The notes under the pieces: model-generated
Seen by the model: only the letters and a program-made list of their open reading frames with translations
What the model was told of the DNA's origin: nothing
The model's database searches: none
Assembly (NCBI GenBank): GCA_013350335.1
Contig: CM023540.1
Location: 62,369,195 to 62,433,194, forward strand
Direction: 5' to 3'
Length of the DNA: 64,000 nucleotides
DNA from: Chimonanthus salicifolius
Lineage: Eukaryota > Streptophyta > Magnoliopsida > Laurales > Calycanthaceae
Program-made: the position numbers and the translations under genes
Shown: in pieces, positions 45,330 through 55,850 of the stretch
Layout: each line of letters opens with the position of its first letter
How positions within the stretch are numbered: the first letter of the stretch is position 1

Positions 45330-46435
45330 TGTAATAGCTCGGAATTTTTAAATCAACATATATGTGGCTATTATTTATTTTAATGATGGAAATTGGGAAT
45401 TTTGATGGAATAAATGTTAAGTGGATCAAAATTCGAACAAAGGCCCAAGTATGGCCCAATGGACCATGGATTGGATTAAATTCATTTAAATGGTCAATGA
45501 TAGTTAATTGGGCCAAGGATGGTCAAATTGGGCCTAATACGCATTTGGGACCCAATGGGTCAAGATGATTTAAGCACTAAGGTAAGTAAGTAGGAAATAA
45601 ATTTAATTGGGCCATGGGCCCAATGGAGATCCAATTAGTTGGAAGGGATTGAATTAATTAATGTGAAAAATCACCTAAGTTAATTTTAATTAGATCAAGG
45701 TGACATGGCCGAATGGGACCCACACACACCACCTCACTTGGTGAGGTGGCTTTTGGACCAAGGATTGGTGGGGCCGGCCACCATGGTTGGATTGGTCAAC
45801 CATGGGTGGATATATGAGGGAATTTAAGGAGATGGAATTAGATTTAAATGGGAATTAATTAACTTAATGATCAAATTAATTAATTAATTAAACTAATCAA
45901 AAGGTGGTCAAATGGTCAAAGTTGGAAGACCAAACCACCTCATTTCAAAAGCCCAAAAAGGTTGGCTAGTAGTGGTTTATCCCAACCACCACCACTAAGC
46001 ATGGGAGCCCATGCTTGGTTGGTGGGAGGAGTTAATGATGGAGTATAACTTAAGCAACCAAGGGACTGAGATGGGTTTCATCTCATTTCTCCACCTCTTT
46101 CCATCTAACTCTTTCACTCTCTCCCTCTCTTGCTCTCTCCAAAACCGTCCCACAGCCAATGAGAAGAGAGGAAGAAAACTAAGAAGAGAAGAGAAGAAGA
46201 GAAGAAGAGAAGAAAGAAGCTCAAGGCTTGGCCCATCACTCCAAGACCAAGACCTTGGGATAGTCCTTCCCATCTTCTCATCCCTTCCCTCTCTCAAACA
46301 CACCCCATGTTGGCCGAACCCAAGCTTTGATGTTTTCATCTTGATCAAGCATCTTGGCCGACCAACAAAGGAGAAGAAGAAGAAGAAGAAAGAGGGCCAA
46401 GGAATCCAAGAGGAGAAAGAAAAGTCGGAGGAGCC

Positions 46436-46452
46436 GTCGGATCTGTAAGTAT
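46436..46452 (+). promoter_or_regulatory. Donor-like GTAAGT in LTR of element C
   Basis: TCGGATCTGTAAGTATT with GT at 46445-46446. It matches the conserved donor-like position of the other gypsy LTRs, between the purine-rich leader and the hairpin array. Confidence 0.5.
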
Positions 46453-48161
46453 TTCTAAACAAGAGGTTAGATTTTTTTTAAGGTTTAAGATTTGGGGTCC
46501 ATTTCTTGGATTTAATGGTGGCCAAAACATCATGGGCTTGGATCTCAAATCCATCCAAAGATGAAGTAAGAAATGGACAAAGTGGGTAAATTAGGTTAAG
46601 AAAAAATAAAGGACGCTTTAAGGGTATTATGTATTAAAATTTTATTTAAACATGGAGAGGTGATGATTTTTAGAAGGAACCATGGACCATAGGGTTCGGC
46701 CATGTAGTATGGCCGAACCCCATGGTAGGTGATTAAATGATTTTAATGAGCTTATAAAGAATGGAAGCCATGGAGGATGAATTATGATTTTAAGGTTTTA
46801 ATGATTAAATGTAGTGATTTTAAATGAGGAAATTCATGGGAGATGTGAATGGTGTTTATGGCCTCAAAAGGCATGAATGAATAATGGACCATGAACCATG
46901 GGTTCGGCCATGGTGTATGGCCGAACCCTATGGTGATGCATTAGGAATTTAATGGGGTTCTTAATGAATGGAAACCATGGGATATGATTTATGATTTTTG
47001 AGATTCTAATGATTAATTGTTAGTGATTTTTAAAGGGGTTTTTAAATGAGGAAAAACCATGGAGAGATTTTATGGATGGAATTTTTTTGAAACCTATGGT
47101 GGTGTATTTGATGGGGGTAAAAGATGAAAAAAAAAATTAATGGGGGAGTATTGGTAGTTTTGATGTACCGAAGTGTACCAAATTGATGACCAAAGTTGAT
47201 GATTTAAAAGTATGATTTAAACCTCCTCATGGAGAGACTTATGGCGGGGCCTAAATGATGTAAAAAGGTCCAAGAAAATTGGGGAAAAGACATCATGGGT
47301 TCAGCCATGGTGTATGGCCGAACCCATGACCCCTTTGTAAGTCATTTTATGAGTTAAATTTGGGATTGTGTATGTGGTTAGATGAATGGAAAATTAGGCT
47401 AAGTTAAGGACTGATTTGTTAATGTACATATCATGGTTGATGGATCATTAATGGATCTAAGGGTATGGATCAATTGTGAACAAAAAATGTACATGGTTAA
47501 GTGAATGATTAACCATGGAAGGGTAGTGGCAAAATCGTAAATAATGGCCAAATTCAAGAACCATGGGTTCAGCCATGGTACATGGCCGAACCCCATGGGG
47601 GATGATCATGGACTTAAGTGCAATTATGGTAACCGTAAGTATGGATTAAAATGAAGCCTAGGGTGCTAGTTTTTAAACTCACAAAACTAAAATAATCAAT
47701 GGATTAAGATGGGACCCACAAACCTAATTAGTAGGGTTCGGCCATGGTGTATGGCCGAACCCCACTAAGGCATGAGTTAGGGACTTAATAATGGTTAAAA
47801 ACATGGACTGATTATTCATATGTAATAAGGTATCGGACATCGCAAGCGGTGAACGTATCGGTGACCGGATTATCGGACGGAAACGTAAAGGGACATTAGT
47901 CAGTATTCGGTAGGATTCCAACCTTTTTGTAAGCCGTGGATTATGTGTGTATGAATGTTTTATTAATTAAATTTAGTAATCATGTGATATGTTTATGATG
48001 GATTTTTAGACTATGATTTATATATAATATATGGCATAGTGCAAGGCAATGAATTATATGTTAAGGATTATGAATTCTATATTAAGGCTATGATTTATAT
48101 ATATTACATAGCATAATGCATCTACATCTCATGCATGGCATGGGTGGGAAAATAATGAAAC

Positions 48162-48417
48162 CGGAGTCCATACTCCGTCGGGACGACCGAGAAGCAAACA
48201 TGGGGATAGCCTGATGCGCTATAATCGGAGTCCATGCTCCGTCGGGGCGACCGAGAAGCAAACATGGGGATAGCCTGATGCGCTATAATCGGAGTCCATG
48301 CTCCGTCGGGGCGACCAAGAAGCAGACATGGGGATATCTTGATATGTGGAGATATAACCATAGTCCATGCTCCGTCGGGGCGACCGAGAAGCAGACATGG
48401 GGATATTTTGATGAGGT
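48162..48417 (+). repeat. Tandem 64-base units with CGGAG/CTCCG hairpins
   Basis: Units start at 48162, 48226, 48290 and 48359 (64, 64, 69 and about 59 bases). Each has the stem CGGAG-TCCATG-CTCCG followed by TCGGGGCGACCGAGAAGCA and ATGGGGATA. Other LTRs have one to three copies of the same unit, for example 13798-13950, 24058-24270 and, reversed, 53246-53401. Confidence 0.88.
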
Positions 48418-49088
48418 TTTTCCATCAAGGGGGATATGGCATCATGATGGTATGGATGATGGGTGGGACACATGACATAAGACACCCATGGCATGGCATT
48501 CATTTTATAGTTTTCATTATATGATTACCTATGTGTTGGTTATCACTAATCCATGTGTTAGCCCTACTCGGAGTCCTACTGGACGCGTTGTCTAACGCCC
48601 TACTTCCACCTTAGCTGATGACGCAGGAGATGGCGGAATCGAAGGACGAGACCGGAGCCAGACGTAGGAGCTTGGGGAAACGAGCTACTTAGTTTATTTA
48701 AGATTTATTTTGGAAATGTAATTTGAGTAACTTAGCTCGTCGGAATGTAATAATTTAGATTACTTGCTATGTTTTGGATTTTATTTTGGACACTGTGATT
48801 TTGAGGTAATTTAGTAATTTAAATGGTGTAATCTTCCTTGCTATCAAAAATTGGTAGGATAGACTTTATTATAATTCCGCATTAAGTTATAATTCCTCGA
48901 GCTTACTTTCTATATGTGAACCGTTCTCGTGGACTTAGTTTCCACGCACACGTAGGTTTGGCCAGTTAAGGGCCGGGCTTTAGAAGCTCAGACTTAACTC
49001 ACGTCGTGACGTCCCGCGCCCTTTGTCACTCTTTATTTCAAAAAAAAAATAGACTCTGGTTTTAGTGAAAAGGGGCGGGCGTTACAGT

Positions 49089-49100
49089 TGGTATCAGAGC
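49089..49100 (+). other. Primer binding site of element C
   Basis: TGGTATCAGAGC, intact initiator tRNA-Met type site two bases after the LTR end. Confidence 0.92.
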
Positions 49101-49721
49101 GAAATCAGAAGAATGAATCTCTCGAAGTAAGATTAAGATAGTTTCACATCTCACTGACGGATAAGAATTCCAATTGACCGACTCTTCGGAGTTCGCTGCA
49201 CGGGGGCCGGGCTAATTTACTTCGATTGACTCAAATTGAAGCATTCAATCTGAGAACAACATTCGACGGAAAGGAATGATAGCAAGGGAAGGACAATCAC
49301 ACTAAATTAGATCTATCAAACATAGCAAATAGGGCTATTTTCCCCAAAAATGAGAACACAATATTTTGGTACTTAGGAAGCTTTCCCCCAAATAAGGTAT
49401 ACTTACTTAGAAATTTTCCCCCAAATTGAACAACAAACAATGGGAATTAATGATTCCCCCCCCCCAAAGAAACAAAGGAAAACAAAGAGTGATGATTTCA
49501 CAATTTCCCTGACAAATATACATTGTATTATACATGAAAAATCCCCCAAAAATAAAATAAAATAAGTATGCTTATTTGGTAATTTTCCCCCAAAATGAGA
49601 AACAATACTTAGGAAGTCTTTCCCCCCAAAACAAAGTATGTTTACTTAGCAATTCACACCCCCCCCCCTGCAATTTGAGAAGGAACTAAGTCAATAAATA
49701 TTTTTTTTGATGACTTAGGAA
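49101..49721 (+). other. Untranslated leader of element C with C-run repeats
   Basis: It first has the block shared with elements 1 and 2 (TCTCACTGACGGATAAGAAT, then CTCTTCGGAGTTCGCTGCAC, 49159-49203). From 49330 to 49670 a degenerate unit recurs about seven times: TTTTCCCCCAAA, often followed by TTGAGAAACAA and by TACTTAG. Runs of up to ten C occur. The leader ends with a T-run and GATGACTTAG, candidate acceptor AG at 49717-49718. Confidence 0.7.
49705..49721 (+). promoter_or_regulatory. Candidate splice acceptor before gag (element C)
   Basis: TTTTTTTTGATGACTTAG ends at 49718, followed by GAA and the codon at the gag start position. The best pyrimidine tract of the three acceptor candidates. 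Confidence 0.5.
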
Positions 49722-51611
49722 ATACCTCCGAAGAGAAGGACTCGCAGCAACCCATGGGTAGAGGAAGAGGTGCCACCACCTCATCAGGAAGAGGAGGTAC
49801 AGCCACCCCATCAGGAGGAGGGACAGAATAGTGTGAACCTGCCGGTTGTGCCTCCCGAGTTGAAAGAATTGGTTCAAGCAGTGGTCACCTCTGTCCTGCA
49901 ACAGCACTTGAATGGGAATGCGACCACCAGCGACTCCAACAACCGGAACTTGGTTAGAGATTTCCAGCAACAGTACCCTCCCTACTTCAAGGGAAAAGAA
50001 GGGACTGTCGGAGCAAAACATTGGTTGAAAAAGATCACTCAGATCTTGAATCTGCTTCAGATTTCCAGTCATGCAGATAAGATCTTACTGGCTATATCTC
50101 AACTTATCGAGGATGCTGGTAATTGGTGGGAGGTTGTAGAAAAACAGCAAGCACTGGTGTCGGAAGGGGAAAGGATTACCATGGCATGGGAAGGATTCTC
50201 AGCTACCTTTCTAGAGCAGTATTTTCCGGAGGAGGAAAGAGAGCACCAGACTCAAGCCTTCCTATCACAGGTACAAGGCAATATGACGGTAGCAGAATAT
50301 CAAAGGGAATTCCTTAGGCTATCCGTCTATGCATTTTATACGGTGGATACCAAGCACCGGAGGGCCCGTAAGTTTGAACGGGGCCTTCGGCCGAGCATCA
50401 GAGCCAGGGTGACCATCTTCATGGCACCTACACTGGCAGAGGTGGTCAACAGGGCCACTATAGCAGAGCGAGAGTTGAATGAGATAGTGCGGTTTGACAA
50501 CTATCGAGGGCAGAGTGGGCGGGGTGTATTTCAACCCAACAAGAAGTTCTGCCCGAATGTTAGCAGACCCTCACCCTCCACTGGATCTACAGGGGGCTTT
50601 TGCCCCAATCAGCCCTCTCCATCAGCATCAGTCACTCAGGTTCCACGGGGTGGGAACATATGCTACCATTATGGCCAACAGGGCCACTTCAAGAGGGAAT
50701 GTCCACAGATTAGCAGACCCTCTTACTCCAGGGGTTCTTTCCACCCTCCAGCTAGACCAGCTCAGTCGCGAGGAGGCAGAGCATACAACCAAGCGGGGCG
50801 GGCGACAAACCCTACAGGATCTGGACGGTTTTTTACCATAGCTCCTCCAGCAGTGGCGGATCACTCGGTGATTCAAGGTATGGCCGTAGTTGGTAGTTCC
50901 TATGCTGTTACATTGTTTGATTCTGGAGCTTCCCATTCATTTATATCTGCTGTGGGGACATTAGTACAAAACCTGTCCACATCACTTACCATTGTATCCC
51001 CCGTCGGAGACACATCTTTGGGACTCATATGCACGACGTTGAACACTGAACTCGCAGGATTCAGATTTGAGTTCAACTATTTGGTACTTGATATGGATGA
51101 GTGCGATGTTATATTTAGCATGGACTGGTTGACTACATTTTGGGCCCATATCGATTGCCATCTTCGTAGGGTGATATTTTGGTCACCCGAGGGAAAGCGG
51201 TACGTAGTACACGCTGAGAGACATGGCATCCCTAGAAGACTGCAGGAAGAATTGAACCACCTTGTCTTGAACATCATCAGATTAGACAGGGCACCAGAGG
51301 TTGAACTTCCGACGGTAGTAGTAGATTATGCCGAGGTATTCCCAATAGAGCTCCCTGGTTTGCCACCCAAGAGGGAGATAAACTTTGAGATCAAGTTATA
51401 TCCCAGTGCTGCTCCAGTATCATTGCCCCATTACAGGATGGCACCAGCTGAGATGACCAAGTTGAAGAAGCAGATTGATGAACTGCTCAGACTGGGTTTT
51501 ATTAGGAACAACACATCTGCATGGGGAGCCCCAGTATTATTTGTGAAAAAGAAAGACGGTACCCTGCGGATGTGTGTGGACTACAGGAAATTGAACCAGC
51601 TGACTAGTTAG
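49722..51611 (+). pseudogene. Gag-protease-RT fusion frame, start codon lost (element C)
   Basis: One open frame of about 630 codons. The aligned start codon at 49722 is ATA where elements 1 and 2 have ATG. Domains: charged N-terminus with HQEEE repeats; [14 protein letters not shown]; gag core ([48 protein letters not shown]). The CCHC knuckle at 50661-50702 has its second Cys changed to Tyr (codon TAT 50670-50672). The protease triad D-S-G at 50919-50927 is intact. RT begins [12 protein letters not shown] and runs to [15 protein letters not shown] at 51611, where one extra base shifts the frame. Gag, protease and RT in a single frame is usual for chromoviruses. Confidence 0.9.
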
Positions 51612-51835
51612 GAACAAGTATCCCCTACCCAGGATTGACGATCTGTTTGATCAACTTAGGGGTTCCTCTCACTTCTCCAAGATTGATTTGATGTCCGGAT
51701 ACCATCAAATTCGGGTTAGGGAGAAGGACATAGAGAAAACAGCCTTCAAGACACGGTATGGCTTATATGAATATGTGGTCATGCCATTTGGACTTACTAA
51801 TGCACCGGCTGTGTTCATGGACCTGATGAATAGGA

Positions 51836-51836
<1 letters not shown>
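51606..51836 (+). pseudogene. RT continuation in shifted frame, broken at 51836 (element C)
   Basis: It reads [75 protein letters not shown]. The sequence then passes directly into TATATATA and the T-run of a reversed LTR. The catalytic Asp-Asp block, about 20 residues further on in related elements, is absent. Confidence 0.88.
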
Positions 51837-51869
<33 letters not shown>

Positions 51870-53245
51870 TTGAAATAAAGAGTGATAAGAGAGTGGGACG
51901 TCACGACACGAGCTAAGTCCAAGCTTCCAAAGCCTGGCCCTTAACTGGCGAACCATACGTGTGCGTGGAACTAAGTCCACGAGAACGGTTCACACGTAAA
52001 AGTTAAGCTTGCGGAAATATAAACTTAATGCGGAGTTATAATAGAGTCTATCCTACCATTTTTTTTAGATAGCAAGGAATTACGTCACTTAATTAATAAA
52101 TACCTCAACTTATGATGTCCAAAATTAAAGTCCAAACCATAGCAAGTAGTCTAAATTATTACAGTCCAACGAGCTAAGTTACTCAAATTACATAACCATG
52201 AATAAAACTTAAATAAATTAATCTAGCTCCTCCAAACTCCTACGCTTGGCTCCAATCACGTCCATCGCCTTGTCCATTTCTTGTGTCATCATCTAAGGTG
52301 GAAGTAGGGCATTAGACAACGCGCCAGTAGGTACTCCGAGTAGGGTCAACACATGGATTAGTGTAAATAAAACACTGGATATAAGTATATCAAAACCATT
52401 CAAGTAAATACCATGCCATGGGTGTCATATGCCATGAGTCCCACCCATCATCCATATTATCATCACATAACATCCCTCTTGATGGAAAATGCACATCAAG
52501 GTACTCCCACAATATGCCTTACGGATGCTCCGACGGAGTGTGGATGTAACACCCCGCCCTTTTCACTCTAATAATCAAAGTTTTTTTTTTTTTTAAATAT
52601 AATAAACAAGTGATCGGGGCGGGTTGTCACGACGCGAGTTAAGTTCGGACTTCTAAAGTCCGACCCTTAACTGGCCAAGCCCATGTGCATATGAACTAAG
52701 TCCATAAGAATCGATCCACACATGGTACAATAAACTTGCGGAATATACTTAGTCTTAATCTAACTGAGGTTATAATAGATCCCATGACTACTCAATTTAT
52801 AACTTAAGATAGCAAAGTACATGATCATATTCTCCAAAATTACTAAATAACCTTAATCTACCATTCATTCCAAACCATCCAAATAAAACAAACCATAGTA
52901 GCTACTTAACTACATTATTACATGCCAACACATCTAATTATCAAATTACATTGTCCAAATAACTTAAATAAAAAGTCCATAACCAGTCCATTCAAATTGC
53001 CCAAGCTCCTATGCTTGGTTTCCTTCTTGATCCTCGTTCTTCCCCTTTCCTGTGTCATCCACTAAGGATAGAGATAGGGCGTTAGATCAGCGCGTCCAGT
53101 AGTGTTTCCGATTAGGGCTACCACAAGGTTAGTAACAAAACATACAAATAATAGAATAATACATGTTCATCAAAATCACATAAAACAATGCTATGTATGA
53201 AATGAGCATGTAATGAGTCCCACCCATCACCATTATACATAGCCT

Positions 53246-53401
53246 CCTCTTGACGGGATTCTCATCGTCAAGGTACCCCACAGTGGTCTTTTGGACGCCC
53301 CGACGGAGTGTGGCCTCCGGATTCCTCTTGATGGGATTCTCATCATCAAGGTACCCCACATTGGTCTTTCAGACGCCCCGACGGAGTGTGGCCTCCGGTT
53401 A
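53246..53401 (-). repeat. Tandem pair of 78-base units
   Basis: Units start at 53246 and 53324 with CCTCTTGA(C/T)GGGATTCTCATC and include GACGCCCCGACGGAGTGTGG and CCTCCGG. This is the reversed form of the CGGAG/CTCCG unit of the other LTRs. Confidence 0.85.
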
Positions 53402-55850
53402 CAACACCATCATCCCATGCCATGCATGAGATGTCTATGCAAACATGCCATTTGTAAATATAACTTTACACTCAAACAACTTATCAAAATTAACATAAAA
53501 CAGCAAATATCATATGTGGTTACAAAAAGGTAGGAAACCTACACAATGTTACCTAGTTTGACCCTTCTTTTGAACCGTCTCCCGTTCACGACTTGTACAC
53601 CGTTCTAGCAATCCCAATACCTTATTTACATAATAGCAAGTTAAACATTCATCCATGTGATTCCAACTTAGTCTAAGTCCCAAAAATCCACTTTGTGGGG
53701 TTCGGCCATACCCCATGGCCGAACCTCACCCATTTAAAACTTTGGTCTCTTTTATTTAACCCATAAGCATCCAAATAACCAAATCCTTCAAATGAACCTT
53801 GGTAAGGTTCGGCCATACAACTTGGCCGAACCTTACCATTTTGGTTTTGGCCCATACTTCAATTCCTTTGGTCATTTGATCATTTCTCCCATAATTACAA
53901 TTGTGCCACTAGACTAGCCCTTGTTTATTTTTCTTAAAACCAATAACCATAACTAATCTACCTTGGTGGGGTTCGGCCATACACATGGCCAAACCTCACC
54001 AATTAGTTTTTGTCCTTTAAATCCTTTATTAAACCATCTCCAATTATATTATAAATTAGCACTAAATCCACCAAATGATCATTGATGGGGTTCGGCTTCA
54101 CTACATGGCCGAACCTCATCCTATGAATTTTTATCCCATATTTTATCATCTACCATGGTAGGTTGTTTACTTACACTAAGTCCATAGATAATCATATCAT
54201 CATCCCTAATTTCCAACCATGATCTTACCCTAAATAATCCATAAAAACAGTCCATGGGGTTCTGCCATACACATGGCCGAACCCTATGGTTTCCTTGATG
54301 TAAACCCTCCAACATTTGTCCATGGTTTTAATCAACAAATTAGCCATAACATTAACATGGTTCAGCCATGCCATAGCTACTCCAAAACAGTAAGCTTATC
54401 TCCTTTTTAAATCCATTAAAACCTTCATTACACAATATGGATTTTATCACTTAAAAACCATAAAAATCACCAAGTTTTTCCATGGGGTTCGGCCATCCAA
54501 AGGGGCTGAACCCTATGGTCCATGTTTTACCATTTTTAAACAACATAATCCTTGATCTAATCCCTTGGTAGATTCGGCCATACAATGGCCGGATCATATT
54601 CCCTTCACCAACTTATTTACAAAGGTTTATAGTGCACTTACCAACACCGCGACTCCTTCGGTTCTTTGACTCCTTTTAGATCCTTAGTCTTCCCTCTTCC
54701 TTCTTGTTCTCCTAACTGAGATTAACCTTGCTGCAACCTCCTTGGAATACTTCAGCTAGGTGATATGGATTTGAGAGAGAAGATAGAACTTTTGACCTTG
54801 AATGAAAGTGATAACCTTGTTGCCAAACCCTTTGGCTGAATTTGTCTTGATGAAAGAGATCAGCCAAGGACTGATTGAAGATAAGCAATCAGCTACTGTT
54901 CTTGGTCTTGGAATGTGGAAAACGGCAAAGAGAGAGAGAGAGAGATAGAGAGAGTGAAAATGAAACAATCTTTGGGTAAATGAAATTCAGGCCATGTGAT
55001 CTCTTTGGTAGCATGAATTGTAACTCTCATTTGCATTCATCTACAACACTTATTTCATTTGGGGGTTTCATCCTTGAAATGAAACCCTCCAACGGCTTTG
55101 GCCCTTGGCTGCCCTAGGTGTAACCTTTCTCCATCACCTCTCTGAATGTGAACACACTTTGTAACTCCCATTTGCTTAATACCTTTCCTTGGGGTTTCAC
55201 TTTTGAAATGAAACTCTCATGTTCCAACGGCTCTATGCATGTCTTTGTGGTTTACATCTTCCCCTCATTCATCTCTCATTATCATTGCATGTGAGAGTTT
55301 CATTTTGAAATGAAACTCTCCTAGGCTCCAACGGCTAGCCCCTTGGTTAACCTTGTGTAACCGCCATTCATCATCAATTGCCCAAATGGGAGTTTCATTC
55401 ATGAGATGAAAACTCCTTGAATCCAACGGTATTGATCCTTGATCTTTGGACCACCCAACCATCTATTGGTTGTCCCTTTGAAGACCCAAACATGGAATAA
55501 ACTTCATGCCATTCCAACGTGCATATAGACTTGAATTTGAAATACATTTCTCACATATGTAACTCCCATGTAACGCCATTATCATTCATCTCTATCTTAG
55601 GAGTTTCATGCATGTAAAGCCTCTCCATGCAGCCAAAGTTTTCTTAGTTTAACAATTGGAATTTAAAACACACCATTCTCATTCACACACTTCACTTATT
55701 TATAATAATTTAATTCTCTCAACTCAACCCATTTAACTCATCAATTCCATGTAACTCAACTAAACTCCATTATTTATTTCAACTCAAACCAACTCAAATA
55801 TTTAATGAACTTAAACCAATTAAGCTTTGAGCTCACTCAATGATTAATCA

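Larger units (their letters stand above)
45330..49086 (+). repeat. 5' LTR of element C
   Basis: It starts TGTAATAGCTCGG and ends GGGCGGGCGTTACA; length 3757, the longest gypsy LTR here apart from the solo LTR at 55851. Contents: CCACCTC/GAGGTGG hairpin 45729-45749; a hairpin starting CCATGGTTGG at 45781-45805; pyrimidine-rich and then GAAGA-repeat leader (46180-46430); donor-like TCTGTAAGTA (GT 46445-46446); and GGTTCGGCC hairpins 46691-46722, 46902-46930, 47296-47325, 47566-47597 and 47735-47764. Then a 64-base tandem repeat with CGGAG/CTCCG hairpins (48162-48417) and the terminal block. Confidence 0.9.
45330..51836 (+). mobile_element. Gypsy element C, Tekay/Del-like, truncated in RT
   Basis: 5' LTR 45330-49086, intact PBS, long C-rich leader, and one open frame through gag, protease and the first RT blocks. 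A frameshift near 51606 follows, and RT then ends in mid-domain (FMDLMNRI) at 51836, where a minus-strand LTR begins without its own terminal 40-odd bases. The rest of pol and the 3' LTR are missing here. Confidence 0.88.

Noticed and set aside
45995..46462. Overlapping open frames of about 145-155 codons on both strands.
   Set aside because: They lie in the purine-rich and pyrimidine-rich leader of an LTR. The low-complexity composition (GAAGA repeats) keeps both strands free of stops, and there is no protein-like sequence.
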